From positions 61,583,339-61,647,338 of the forward strand of contig OX439043.1 of the NCBI GenBank assembly GCA_949317995.1: 64,000 bases of DNA, given 5' to 3'. Under the pieces are notes generated by a model that saw nothing but the letters and a program-made list of their open reading frames with translations, did not search any database and had not been told where the DNA came from. Below are positions 30,863 to 41,879 of this stretch, piece by piece; the first letter of the stretch is position 1, and each line of letters begins with the position of its first letter. Origin of the DNA: Acholoe squamosa (lineage: Eukaryota; Annelida; Polychaeta; Phyllodocida; Polynoidae). The position numbers and the translations under genes are program-made.

Positions 30863-31657
30863 CCTGCCAGATACGCTGGCGCCGTATCAAAGCCTGGGAA
30901 AGTTAACCCCCGTAACTTTCCGTCCTTTACCCAGGGACCTGGACCTGAGAGCCAGACCCTGGTCGTTGGAAAAGGTGGTCGACTTGTTCCCAAGAAGAAC
31001 TCAGCTCCTGCTGCCACAGGATCCGCATCCGCTCCAGCCGCCCTCCCAACCAACTTCACCCAGGAGCAGTTAAGCCTTTACCTGCAAATGGGATTGAAGC
31101 AGAGCCAGCCTCCTGCCTACTGTATGCCAACAGCAGGCGTGTCCGGGAGCCCCACACCCGGAAGTGGTCCTCAGGCCGCATCGACTCCCCCCAAGGCTGT
31201 CGCTGCACCTGCGAAACCAAAAGACGCCATTACCATTAAAACCGGTAATGCGGAAGTTTGGTTCGAGAAGTCTCGCCAGGGGGAAGCAGATGTCCAGAAG
31301 GCCATCTACACCCACTGGGAGAAATGTGTCCGTGAGAAGGCAACAGAATTCCATCAGGGTCTTCTTAATGATACCCTGTTGTGTATGAAGGAGGTTGCGG
31401 ATGCTGAAAAGCAGCGCCTCGAGACCCTCATTCGGGACGATGTAAAGTCCCAGGAGGAGGCTGCCGCAGCTGCCCAAGAAAAGGCAGCTATGGACGTACA
31501 CGTCTTGGAGAAACGTGTCAAAGAGGAAATTACCCAGAATACCAACTTGAACACCAAGTTCATGAGGGTATTCGGAGTCGATCTCGACGAGTGGGACGGC
31601 ACTCCCGAGTCGGCTCTAGCTCTTCTTAAGAAGAAGCATGCGAAGAAATCCGCCTAA
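30863..31657 (+). pseudogene. L1 ORF3, C-terminal part after an in-frame stop
   Basis: The frame of the central part continues after the single TAA at 30860 to TAA 31655-31657. The first ATG inside it is 31088. It encodes Pro/Ala/Ser-rich sequence, then a helical, coiled-coil-like Lys/Glu/Ala-rich segment (about 31240-31590, with ADAEKQRLETLIRDDVKSQE) and a basic tail ending KKKHAKKSA. The continuity suggests a premature stop, or stop-codon readthrough. Confidence 0.55.
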
Positions 31658-32395
31658 GCATGCTACGGGTTATTTTCTAAAAAATTTTTTTCTCTCCACT
31701 AAATAACCAAATATAGTCTTTGCGGAACCCTACAGGTCTGCGAATGTCTTTTTCATTAGTATATGAACACCTGTTCTTTGTGTTCCGGGTTCCTTTTATG
31801 ACCAGCTTATTGTATAATTCAGGCCGTATAATCCTTATTGTACCCTGAGTAGTCTATTTGGATTCAGAGCTTCACTTATAAACAATCCGATAGTAGACTT
31901 GCTGCTGTCAAACGTATCCGGATGCCGGTTCCAGACTTCTGCTGCCATCTGTGCTAACCACTTACTAGGATGGACTTTACGATTTACCTCTACATTTCAC
32001 CTATACTCCTGAATGGACTTATACTACATGTTATTACTAATTCCGGACCAGCCTATATTGGATTTTTTACTTATGTCAACAATACTTAAATGGATTACGA
32101 TTCTACACTGTTGACAAAACCCGATCTGCACTTTACTTCTAATCTACACCATTCGGATATACTTATGAACTATAGCACTTCCAGAGGATTGTGGGTAGCT
32201 GCCCCAAATTCATCTACCGTGTTCACTTTAATAGACTTTAGCACGTCCATCCCGTGGTTAGCTGACCACACTTACCTTCTAGTATCCGGAAAACCACAGC
32301 AGAAGACTCCAGCAGCATCTACCATTTTTTAATATTGTACATAATATCATATGTCTATTTTTCTATAATGTTGATCAGGTTCTGTAAAACCCCAA
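31658..32395 (+). other. L1 3' non-coding region, part 1
   Basis: AT-rich DNA after ORF3. One 80-codon open frame (32090-32332) shows no motif and is not called a gene. No tandem repeat was seen. Confidence 0.5.
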
Positions 32396-33029
32396 AAATG
32401 ATCCTGGGTGAAAAATGACCCAGGGTGAAAAATGACCCTGCTCTGTCTGCTATGGAAAAAGCAATTTTAATTTGCTTTTTGGGGCCATTTTTCTTTATCT
32501 ATCCATCATAAAACCATCATATATGAAAAGAGGAGGATTGATAATGGTAGTCTAGAATACCAAACTACTTTTTAGCCATCTTATTTTGCATTCTGTTTTA
32601 ATTATTGCAGTGGGTATGAGGGAAAATAGCTCTCTGGGCTCACAATAATGCAAATGATAAGTTTGTATCACATTTGAGATTGATCAATCATACATCACTA
32701 GAAAGACCAATATGTATCCTAGTTAAATCTAAAATAACTTTTGGATATGAACTATAGCAGTTGAGAAAACACAATTTGAAACTTAATCTGTTGCCCATTC
32801 ATAACTGAAAGTCAGTATAGGAGGGAGGCCCCTTATCTAGGTCAACTGATAAGGCAGAGAGAGGGGGAAGGGGAGGGGTGGGGGAGAGGGTCATAAATGA
32901 CTCTGGGTCAAAAATGACCCAGGGTCAAAAATGACTCTGGGGTGAAAATTCTTCAAGTAGGGTAAGTGGGGGGATGGTGGGGGGCAGGGTCAAAAATGAC
33001 TCTGGGTCAAAAATCACCCAGGGTCATTT
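32396..33029. mobile_element. Probable MITE nested inside L1
   Basis: The left end (from AAATGATCCTGGGTGA, 32396) and the right end (…CACCCAGGGTCATTT, to 33029) are inverted relative to each other over about 40 bp. Both are made of tandem GGGTCAAAAATGACCC-like words, which are themselves nearly palindromic. The interior (about 550 bp) has no reading frame and a G-rich stretch near 32865-32890. A clear target duplication is not visible, so simple local repeats are the alternative. Confidence 0.45.
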
Positions 33030-33848
33030 CTATACTTTAGCTTAGACCTGGTTATTTGTATGTGCATATCCACTACACTGGTCATAACTTATTATATATT
33101 CTGATACGGGTATATACATATCTATTGGTACGGATCTCAAACTGCTGTTCATATTAATAATATAAGATCCGATAAACTACACCAGAACGTAAACATTATT
33201 GTCCTGCGAGACTTATTGTATTATATATATATATTAATCTGGTGTTATAGAGGTTATTTGGTACACGGTGATATCATATATATTATTATATTCATTACTA
33301 CACCGTGATTTTTTTCTTTTCAAGTGTATAATACAAATGGTTCTACTCGTACTACTCACGGAATCCTTAACGGATTCGTATGATTATATGTCAATAGATA
33401 GTGTAGTTACTTTTAAAGTCTTTTTCAAGACTATATAATCAAATGTGTTATTAATAACTACAAACACATATGGATGTTATCATGTGATTTGTTCGATATT
33501 GGACAGTTCCGTTACATATAACTGTTATTATCACATTATACGAATTATGGTATTTTTCCGAATACTTATACCGTAAACATAGATTGTTACTATATGGTAT
33601 AAAAGGTTAATTAACAGTTTCGCTACACATAACTGTTACTCATTCAACTAATTCGTATCATATTACAACATCCGGTCTGTTATTCTGTAACTATATACAC
33701 TATCAAATTTGTAAAATTGACATTCGAATCATACTTAACATGGTGTTAACGTTATATCTATGGTTGAACCTCTATTACTAATGGTTTAGACATATAGAAA
33801 TGTTATCCTAGTAATATTACTATAACTATAACACCCTCCTAAATGTCT
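33030..33848 (+). other. L1 3' non-coding region, part 2
   Basis: Strongly AT-rich sequence with many short inverted words (for example GATATCATATATTATTATAT). There are no genes. It ends at the G-rich tract before the 3' LTR. Confidence 0.5.
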
Positions 33849-33858
33849 GGGGGAGTGG
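33849..33858 (+). promoter_or_regulatory. Polypurine-like tract of L1
   Basis: GGGGGAGTGG directly precedes the 3' LTR, in the place of the plus-strand primer. It is G-rich with one T, so it is an imperfect polypurine tract. Confidence 0.6.
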
Positions 33859-34233
33859 TGTAGAGGTACGTATTGTTTAACCATAGAGTTGGGTACCGTC
33901 TGGCGTGGCGGGTGAGTCGAGTCGTCGGACGTTCCTCAGGTTCCGGATAGGTGGCAGCACCGATCCGGGTCTGTGGGGACATCTGACGACGAACACCTGG
34001 GTCCTTATATAAAGCCCAGGGCTCAGCCGCTACGTCAGAGGCCCTTCTGGCCTCCGCAGAATGTAGATCACTATTAATCATTATTAGCTACCCCTTTTAT
34101 ACTATCCGGCAGCTGTGAGTGTGCATTAAGTAATAAATCTAACCGTTGGCATACACTTGAAATACTGTCTTACTCTTTCTTTCCGAATCGTAAGACCCGA
34201 ACCCCCAGGTCCGTAAGGCCACAACCCCTTACA
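33859..34233 (+). repeat. 3' LTR of L1
   Basis: 375 bp, matching the 5' LTR except for three substitutions (about 0.8%), followed by the ATTG target duplication at 34234-34237. Confidence 0.95.
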
Positions 34234-34254
34234 ATTGCAAATCATGAAATAAAT

Positions 34255-34322
34255 GCAAATGTCCACTCCGGTGAATAATTTTGCATCACATGCAAAACTA
34301 TTCACTGGTCATGGACATTTGC
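34255..34322. repeat. Short hairpin next to L1
   Basis: GCAAATGTCCA..TCCGGTGAATAATTTTGCA pairs with TGCAAAACTATTCACTGGTCATGGACATTTGC across a 5-base loop (TCACA). Arms are about 31 bp with a few mismatches. It lies 21 bp outside the 3' LTR. It could be a foldback repeat or hairpin-RNA template. Confidence 0.6.
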
Positions 34323-35218
34323 TTATATCCTATATATGCATTTTTTTATATGATATCATAGGGACCAATTTTCAATTTTCAGGACTTTCTGATGACGGCA
34401 TGCCTTTAAGATATTGAAATCATCCGTGAATATTCAGATCGTCAGTTTTATTGAAATAAGCTCTGAGTGCATTGAGGGGCAGTGCAATGTGCTCACAGCG
34501 CTTGATGCACCATGTCTTTGTAGTGGTGATAAGAAAATGTGCTATGAAAATAGTAAAATCAATTTTATGGGCCTCAACTGCGGTTAATGTGATACTTGCC
34601 TAGGAAATTTCTCCTAGACACTGAAATCTAAGGTGTGAATGAGTGTATGAGCAGTGGTGTTTAACACCATTTTAATGCAACTCTCCATCCGGAAAGTTGA
34701 AACTCCAAATATAATAATTGCCCATCATAATATATACATGCAGCAAATATTGACGGAAAATGACGGGCATTTGCCATATGCACTGACAGACATATAATTT
34801 GATGGAACCAATGCCGATGGACCATAGGTCAGCTAGTCAGTGGCTGCTATAGGCAGTAGTCACCCTGTTCCAGGACAGTAGGTAAACCTTCTCATGGAAG
34901 CCCCTATCAGGGCACTAAGGGCATACAAATCCCACTCTATTAACCATTGAATAGGTGCTTGAGACTCAGCAGACCTAGGGTCATTCCTGCTAGAATACCG
35001 CCAAAAAACTCTCCATTTACTTCCCAGCAAGGCAGATCCTGATATCTATCTCACTTACGGCTTGTTAAGTTTCTATCCAGAGGTCAATGTGCTGGCCATG
35101 GCCACCATTTGTATGGCAGGTCAAGTATGCATTGTTCATGTGCCCAATTGGCTTGTCATCTCCGGCCTGGCGCCCTTCAGAGTCATGGGGCTTTTTTCTG
35201 ATGGTGTCGGGCCTTCTG
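34323..35218. other. Non-coding stretch, no gene recognised
   Basis: No open frame over about 70 codons, no tandem repeat, no RNA gene recognised. Confidence 0.45.
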
Positions 35219-36020
35219 GGGCATTTTAAACAAACATAAGACTGGCTACCAGTGGTTTGACCTCTGACCCATGTCATTTCTGTATGCTGGCTTTCTACTA
35301 GTGAAGAATCCAGATGACTGGAGTTATATTTTGTACTCTTTCATTTGCTCTGGATGACCAATACCATGAGTGACATGTCATGAGTGACCATTTGCATGTA
35401 CAAGCAGACACGTCAAAGCCAGCCTTCTACTTTCGTAGCTTGTTTTTCTGTTGGCTTGCTGCCACAGGTCCACCTGCATCCCTTTCCCCTTACAGATTAC
35501 AACCTGAGCACAGCCAAAGCAAATTGGATATGGCAGACAAAAATATACCAGTTTTTAGACGTCCATTACTCAAAAGATTTGAATTCTGTTTTTTGCACAA
35601 TGTACCAGTATTTATCTGATGTTATTCCCTTTGTTTGAAAATGATATTTGCCTGTGTTGTTTTGTTGTACATTTTGTATACTTTACCTATGTTTTGACCT
35701 TGTGATTATATCAAAATATTGAACTCAATGTAGGGTTAATGTCAACAAAGCAGCATGGGGATGTGGGCACTTCAAATATAATCAACTGTAAACATGGAAT
35801 GATGGATTCGGGTTAGTTCAATGTGGGTTTATTTGAATGATTTCTAGGGATTATGCAAGAAAATGTGTGTGGGGGTCCACATTTAAGCTCACTATAATAT
35901 ATCATTGTATATGACGTACATGCCCAACCAGTTTTTGCTGTGCTGTGTGGGGATGGGATGTGGGTGGACCTGTCCCAGGAAAACAAGCAGGTTTTCCGCC
36001 ACATATTGAACGGAGTGATC
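35219..36020 (+). repeat. Duplicated block, copy 1 (partner 36540-37600)
   Basis: Several blocks recur in order in 36540-37600: ACATAAGACTGGC.ACCAGT, TTTGACCTCTGACCCATGT, CTGGCTTTCTACTAGTGAAG, TTGTGATTATATCAAAATAT, GGGCACTTCAAATATAA and AAGCTCACTA.AAT. The second copy carries a MITE insertion. The repeat family is not identified. Confidence 0.65.
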
Positions 36021-36539
36021 ATTTTTATAAAAACGGTTTTCATAGACTCAGGAAACCCCCCTCCCCTTCCAATGAAGGCTTGTTCATGTGCCCGAGTGGC
36101 ATGTTATGTTGGTCTTGCGCCCTTTACTGTTTGCATATAGTGTTGGGCCTTCTGGGACATTTTTATTTTGAAATTGTTCGAGACTTACATGTAAGTTGAG
36201 GTACAATTAAGATTATGCCGAGGGAACCTAGCGGTTCAGGGAACCTAGTTCCTGGGGTTGATCCAGAACTAAGACAGGCAACCTAAAATTCCCAGAAAAC
36301 TACAAATCTGCGTAAAAAGGTGGGTTTCCGGGGGGAGACCCAGTTGCAGAATTGGTTCATAAAGGTCCCCATGGAAGGGGACGAATATTTACATAAGAAA
36401 ACAGTACTTACCAGGGAATCTTGCAGCTGTAAAGTTTAGGCCTGACTGCGTTTACCACGCGGGAATTCTGACTGGCTGGGCATGCGTGACTCCACTTCTC
36501 TCGTAGGTTTCCGGAAACACTTAGGTTTCCGAGGGATAA

Positions 36540-37600
36540 ACAAACATAAGACTGGCCACCAGTGGTTTGACCTCTGACCCATGTTATTTCTGTATGCTGG
36601 CTTTCTACTAGTGAAGAATCCAAATGACTGGAGTGATATTCTGAACTCTTTCATTTGCTCTGGATGATCTACGGCATGAGTGACCATTGCCCTTCCCCAC
36701 ACAGATCTCACCCTGAACACAGCTGTAGAGAATTGTTCCGGCAAAAAATAATATTAAATAATGATTGCATGTGTTGCTTTATTGTACAATTATATACTTT
36801 AGCCATGTCCTGGGTTTGTGATTATATCAAAATATAGAAATCAATATATGGTTAATGTCGATAAAAGCACCATTTGTGGACAGATGAGGGGAAAGGGCCC
36901 TCCCTGCGGGACTTTTAGTACTGTGTTTGGCCACTTGGGGAGCTACAACAGCCATAAATGTGAAAAATAGGCCAAAAATTACTATTATGTACTTTTTTAC
37001 ATAGAAAAAAATGGTTCTCTCAAAAATGCTCTATTTTCTGGCACTTCCTGTCTATTTGGAATGTAAATGGAACATTGTGAATCCAAAATGAGGCTAAAAT
37101 AGGGGTTCTCAGGTAAATGTGTTACCATGGCATCATTATGCCAATTAAATGCCAAATTCAATGCAAACAATGAAAAATACAGCTTATTGCCTATATTGAT
37201 ACAGTTATGTCATTCCATTTTTGTGAAGCAATATCTCCAAGACCAAAAGGGCTATCTGCAAGGGTGATACCTCATTTTAAAGCTGATAACTTCAATTTTA
37301 AATGTCACATTACACATAGGAGGACCCTTTCCCCTCATCTGTCCACATTTGTATGTGCATGGGCACTTCAAATATAAGCAAAACATGGCATTTCAAGGCT
37401 TTACTTCTATACAATTATGCAATAAAAAAAAGTATGTGGGAGTCTACATACAAGCTCACTACAATGTATTATAAACTGGGGTACTAAGGTTCGAATCCCA
37501 TAGTTTTAAAAAATGAATTTTGTTATCATTGTAAATATTGCCCGTGCAACACTGCAAGGTCCCTTTTATCCAAGGAGGTTTTCCACTACATATTGAGAAT
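36540..37600 (+). repeat. Duplicated block, copy 2 (with MITE inside)
   Basis: This copy matches 35219-36020 on both sides of an inserted element at about 36878-37344. The match resumes with GGGCACTTCAAATATAA at about 37361. The comparison with copy 1 acts as an empty-site reference for the insertion. Confidence 0.6.
36878..37344. mobile_element. MITE with inverted ends and a 7-8-bp duplication
   Basis: The left end GGACAGATGAGGGGAAAGGG (36878) and the right end CCCTTTCCCCTCATCTGTCC (to 37344) are inverted copies. CATTTGT occurs on both sides (36871-36877 and 37346-37352), with the preceding base differing, so a 7- or 8-bp target duplication is likely. An 8-bp duplication would suggest the hAT superfamily. 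The interior has no transposase frame. Confidence 0.65.
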
Positions 37601-37740
37601 ACATTCAAAAGGAACCAGAATATATCAGGGAATATAAGTGAGAAAACCTTCAGATACACCTTGGAGGTTATCTACCATAATTGATAGATCCAATGAGGTT
37701 TTCCCGTACATATTGAGAATACATTCAAAAGGAACCAGGA
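37569..37740 (+). repeat. Two-copy tandem repeat
   Basis: ACATATTGAGAATACATTCA with flanking GAGGTTTTCC and AAAGGAACCAG occurs twice, at about 37569-37619 and 37693-37740. The spacer differs. The second copy abuts the inverted-repeat unit that follows. Confidence 0.65.
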
Positions 37741-38642
37741 GCTTAATTCAAAACATCCTGGGATCCCAACCCCAGCGATCTTAGTGTAGGCACATATCAT
37801 AAGACCTGGCTGGTCTACCCTATGTAATACAGTGGTTGCAGGCCTGTCCAGAATAGCTAGTCCTGGGATCACTTCACTATTCCATTTCCACCACTAAGAT
37901 CACTGCGATCCTGAAGAAGGGCAACCAGTCCCGAAACGTCGATCAATATCAACTATTCTCTACATTTCTCAACATTGCTGAATGTACAACTTGTGATTGA
38001 TATTTTATTCAATAAATTTTTTAACTTGAATTGGACCGTGTCTGGTTTTGTGTGAAATATTACTTTAGTATAGATCTTAGTGAAAGAAATGCATAGTGGT
38101 TTCACCTGAGTACAAAAGCACTTACAGGGAACACTCCTGATCTAAAGAGTGAATAGCCTGCTGTATACAAGGAGGGGAGGGAGGACGTTTGCTGAGTGTC
38201 CTTGAGCGCTCTTAGGGCTACTCATGCGTTAAGTACACTGTAAGGTAATTCTTCCCTTCTCTCTCTTTGTCCTGGAGGGAGGGCACAATGCATCTAATAG
38301 GCAAGCATAAATCATACATTCATGGGAACAACTCTTGAATACTGTTTGGGGGTCAACTGCACCCTGTGCTCTTTTGTTAGCCCATATGGGGACAGGGAAC
38401 GATGGTATAAGCACTCTTGTGAAGAAGAGTGACTCCACAGCTATTCCTTTATTTTGGGACTCTTACCCCTGTGCCTAGTCAGTTCTTCTTGGAATAGTGT
38501 AGGAGGGCTGAGGCTAAGATCGATGCAATCTTAGTGCTGGCTAGGATATGTGAACCCAGTCAACTCTTAAGATCGCTTAATAGGATAAGGCTGATTTATT
38601 CGCTGGGGGCGTGATCCCAGGATGTTTTGAATTAAGCTCCAG
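37741..38642. mobile_element. Inverted-repeat unit with hammerhead-like motif
   Basis: GAGCTTAATTCAAAACATCC at the left end is matched by its reverse complement at 38620-38642, and similarity runs about 28 bp with further blocks (CCCAGCGA). Inside, CTGAAGA (37911-37917), a GGGC..GTCCC stem and GAAAC (37933-37937) followed by GTC resemble the conserved core of hammerhead ribozymes seen in retroelement repeats. AATAAATTTTTTAA follows near 38010. No protein frame is convincing. It may be a non-autonomous element; a Penelope-related origin is a guess. Confidence 0.4.
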
Positions 38643-39459
38643 AGTGAACAAAAGAGTGATCATTTTAGAACAACAGGTTTCAAATCTGCCCCCCTCCCAA
38701 GAAGCAAAATTGCTTTGTCCACCCAATGAGAGACCGAGAATTGGCTATGAACGAGCCCTTTAAATATTATAGTAATGTGCTTTTTCATGAAAAGAGGCAC
38801 CCCCCTTCCCTCAGAGGGTTTGAAAGATTTGCCCCTCTAAAACCCATCGTCCTCTGTTGTTAAAAATGATCACTACCTAATATCAGCTGAAGTGTTATGA
38901 TATATGCTTCAGCATCAATATTCATCAAATTATGTATTCAGAACGGGCATTTCAGTCCATACACACAGCAAAAGCTGTTTGATTCAGTAGTCAGCAGCTG
39001 CCTTTGCTTCATATAACTTATGCAGCGTGGGTGACTTTCCATTTTCAATGGGACATCGAATTAATTTCTCCTCTACACCTAAAAGCATAAAGCAATGAAA
39101 GAATATGTCATGGTGGCAAATCATTTTGATGACGTTTAGTGAAAGAGTGTGCTTTAAAATTTATGAGAGGTATACATCATCAAATGGTATATTTGTGAGC
39201 TTTCTTTCGCTGCTACCATAATATGAAGTGTGACTGAGAAGGTAAGTTCTCATGTAGGTGTGCCGGGCTATAAGAAATGAATTATCCAACGTCTTAGAAA
39301 TGACACAGTTCCACTTTTGTTTTCATTTTGAATAAAACACTGTCAATATTTCAGGAATTAGGGACCTAAGCTGATATAATATATATCTATGTGAAATGTC
39401 TCATATGTGTAGCACACGGGCCTATTTCAACATCCGTATACATACTGGCTATATTGAGT
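38643..39459. other. Non-coding stretch, no gene recognised
   Basis: AT-rich, short open frames only. Nothing recognised. Confidence 0.4.
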
Positions 39460-39770
39460 ACATGAGGCCTATGTTGTATCCTGGAGGGTGTTGTGAAAGG
39501 ACAGGAATTCAATTCTGTCGAAGGTGCTATTCCCAAATGGGAACTGACTACACTCAGGCAATGACTTCTCCCCTGTTTTACACCAAGGAAAATTGGTTAT
39601 AAAAGTGGTTCTGAAGTGGTCATGAATTGGGGAAGGCTTCCCAGTATGACTCACACTAAGAGGTTTGATCTGAGTGTAAGGTAAGCAGAAGAGCAGCCAG
39701 GAACTGGAAGGTGAGTTACGACTGTGAAAATCCGATTCTGATTCTTTTTGCAGTAGCCTCTAGGGATATT
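39460..39770 (+). repeat. Dispersed repeat (inverted partner at 63670-63964)
   Basis: It is the reverse complement of 63670-63964 over nearly its whole length. Shared blocks include GACAGGAATTCAATTCTGTC, TTCCCAAATGGGAACTGA and AATGACTTCTCCCCTGTTTT. It is an unidentified interspersed repeat. Confidence 0.65.
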
Positions 39771-41488
39771 GAAATAAGCCCAAGAGTGTTTATGATAAGT
39801 TACAATCAAGCTGACAGCCCCTGATCATTTGTCTTCGTAATACTGTCAATCCAGTTTTTTTAATCAGATGTTAAGAAACCAACCATGTTTTATCTAAGTG
39901 TGTTATGCTCTAAATCAACTACTGTATCGCACTGTACACAACAGAAAGGGACCAGTCCTGAAATGTGGATCGGCTGAAGGAAATGTCCTCATGGCTGTGT
40001 ATAAGTAGAAAGGAGGGATATGCTGAAACCCATTTATTGTATTGAAGATTGCCGCCGAGTCAATTAGCTAGGAAAAAAAACATATTGACTAACAGATAGC
40101 TAATAATAACAAAATTGACAAGTATGTACACATGTGCCCTACCCTGGAACACTTGGGGGGGGGACTTGATTTAGAATAAAAAAGTGAAAAGTAATGGATA
40201 TGTGCTGAGACCCACTTATTGTAGTAAAGATTACTGAGGCAAAGATGACAGCATTCAATCAGCTAGAAAGAAAAAAAAATACTATTTCTAATTTTAAATT
40301 TAATCTGCAGGATATATAGAGGAAGCTTTCTGTGATGATGTCTGAGGTCTTATACACAAAAAGTAGAAGGCCATGGAGGTGATTTTAGAATAACATGATG
40401 AGGAGTCAAAAGAATTCTACATCGAGGCTTAGATAGAATGAGAACAGCCACGACTCCAATGTGCTTGGATTCACTGACCTGTGGTCCACAGTTATATGAA
40501 ATCAAGCCAGGAAGGAGAGGAAACACATAACACTGTATTGCCTACGTATGTACACTCAAAGTTTTTGATGGAGACATGATCCAGTATGCTTGTTCAATGC
40601 ACAAGCCTCGTCTGCTATAATACGAGCTCATAGATGGCGTTTTCCTCTCCATCTTAAAATATTATATTGAGAAAAACTAACTGTATTCGCCTTCTGTATA
40701 AGGCGCAACTTTTTGTTTTGCCAGTCCTAAACAAACATCAAGAGTCCATGGTCACGAGTAAACCATGTATATACACGGGTAGTATGGTCGATTTTACAGA
40801 CAACCTCCTTCTGAGAATACGCTATGAGCTGATGAGTACAATAGGCCTTATCTAATATCCTTATATTACCTACGTGAGCCTGTGGCCTTTAAGGCTTGTG
40901 TAATCAATCAGCTTGTATAACACAACACAACCTTTCACTGTCCCCTATCACGGCCCTTGTCCCTGCAAATCCCAAGAATCGGAACGTCGTTTGGTGCTGT
41001 TGATAGGAAGGTCAAAGGTGAAGATGCCCCAAGTTGCCCGCCATTGTAAGGGCGGGGGAAGACCCAGGAGGGAATCTGTATGAATGTAGTTGAGAACACC
41101 CATACACAATAAAAGATTTTGAATCATCTATTATTTGGGGACTACAGAGTAATTGGCAAGGGAAGAAGGTCTCAGATTCGAACTTGGAATACAAAGGTGT
41201 ATGTGAAATAATTATATTATTCTCCATGTATTAAGAAAAACATACAAAGGTAAATAGAATTCGACAAAATACTTGCAACATCTCACTTTGCATACAGGAC
41301 AAGTCTATTATTATGACTCGATATATGATTATATATATTATAAAATATAGTATTTGGTGTTGAATTAAGGGGGATCCGCTATATTCATGCAGGGCCGTGT
41401 GCTATTGGTTAAACATTAAACGAGTGTATTTCTCCTATTACCTGGAATCTAAATAGTGTCTACCAATCTGCGTTTCCAACCTTGTCTC
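39771..41488. other. Non-coding stretch, no gene recognised
   Basis: No coding frame above 71 codons and no conserved motif. AT-rich, with mononucleotide runs at 40075 and 40270. Confidence 0.4.
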
Positions 41489-41645
41489 GTCATATAAAGC
41501 ATTTATGTGGGTATCAATCGAGTAGTGTGGCTACTTGGAAAACCCTATATTGGTTTTGGGGAAACACTCAATAGGTCAGGTGGCACCCAGAGGGCGTCCT
41601 GTGTGACGTCACCTGTCTGTTATGTTTACCACTCAGTTTGAAATT
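41489..41645 (+). repeat. A1 repeat of compact YR element
   Basis: About 157 bp shared with 43546-43695. Blocks are ATGTGGGTATCAAT.GAGTAG, ATTGGTTTTGGG, GGTCAGGTGGCACCC, GAGGGCGTCCTGT and TTTACCACTCAGTTTGAAAT. It contains TGACGTCA (41614-41621), as the A unit of the other YR element does. Confidence 0.8.
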
Positions 41646-41879
41646 TGTTGATGGTGTGGCTGAGGGACATCTTCTGTTGGGCTGTTGAGAGGAACATAGA
41701 CAAAAAATCAGTCTATATCAGGAGCGAGGACAACACAGTCTGTGACAGCCTAAGCCGCCTCTAAGAGAAGACATCAGTGAGAAGGATCCACAAAGCAGAT
41801 ACTGCAGGCCTTATTTGCTGCTCATCCATCTTCTCGTCTTTTCAGGATGGGAGCGGCTCAACACTCAATGTCACGAGTT

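Larger units (their letters stand above)
20833..34233 (+). mobile_element. LTR retrotransposon L1 (Ty3/gypsy-type), 13.4 kb
   Basis: Two 375-bp LTRs (20833-21207, 33859-34233) begin TGTAGAGG and end CCTTACA, differ at 3 positions, and are flanked by the 4-bp direct repeat ATTG (20829-20832, 34234-34237). The interior has a primer-binding site, gag, a gypsy-type protease-RT-RNase H-integrase frame, then a further long frame (ORF3) and a G-rich tract before the 3' LTR. Domain order with integrase after RNase H places it in Ty3/gypsy. The interior is unusually long because of ORF3 and about 2.2 kb of 3' non-coding DNA. It inserted recently but is defective. Confidence 0.95.

Noticed and set aside
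28716..31657. Envelope gene in L1 (position after pol)
   Set aside because: No signal peptide, no hydrophobic membrane segments, no Cys-rich ectodomain pattern; the Cys/His block looks like zinc fingers.
32090..32332. 80-codon frame after ORF3 as a further L1 gene
   Set aside because: No homologue in L2, no motif, AT-rich 3' non-coding surroundings.
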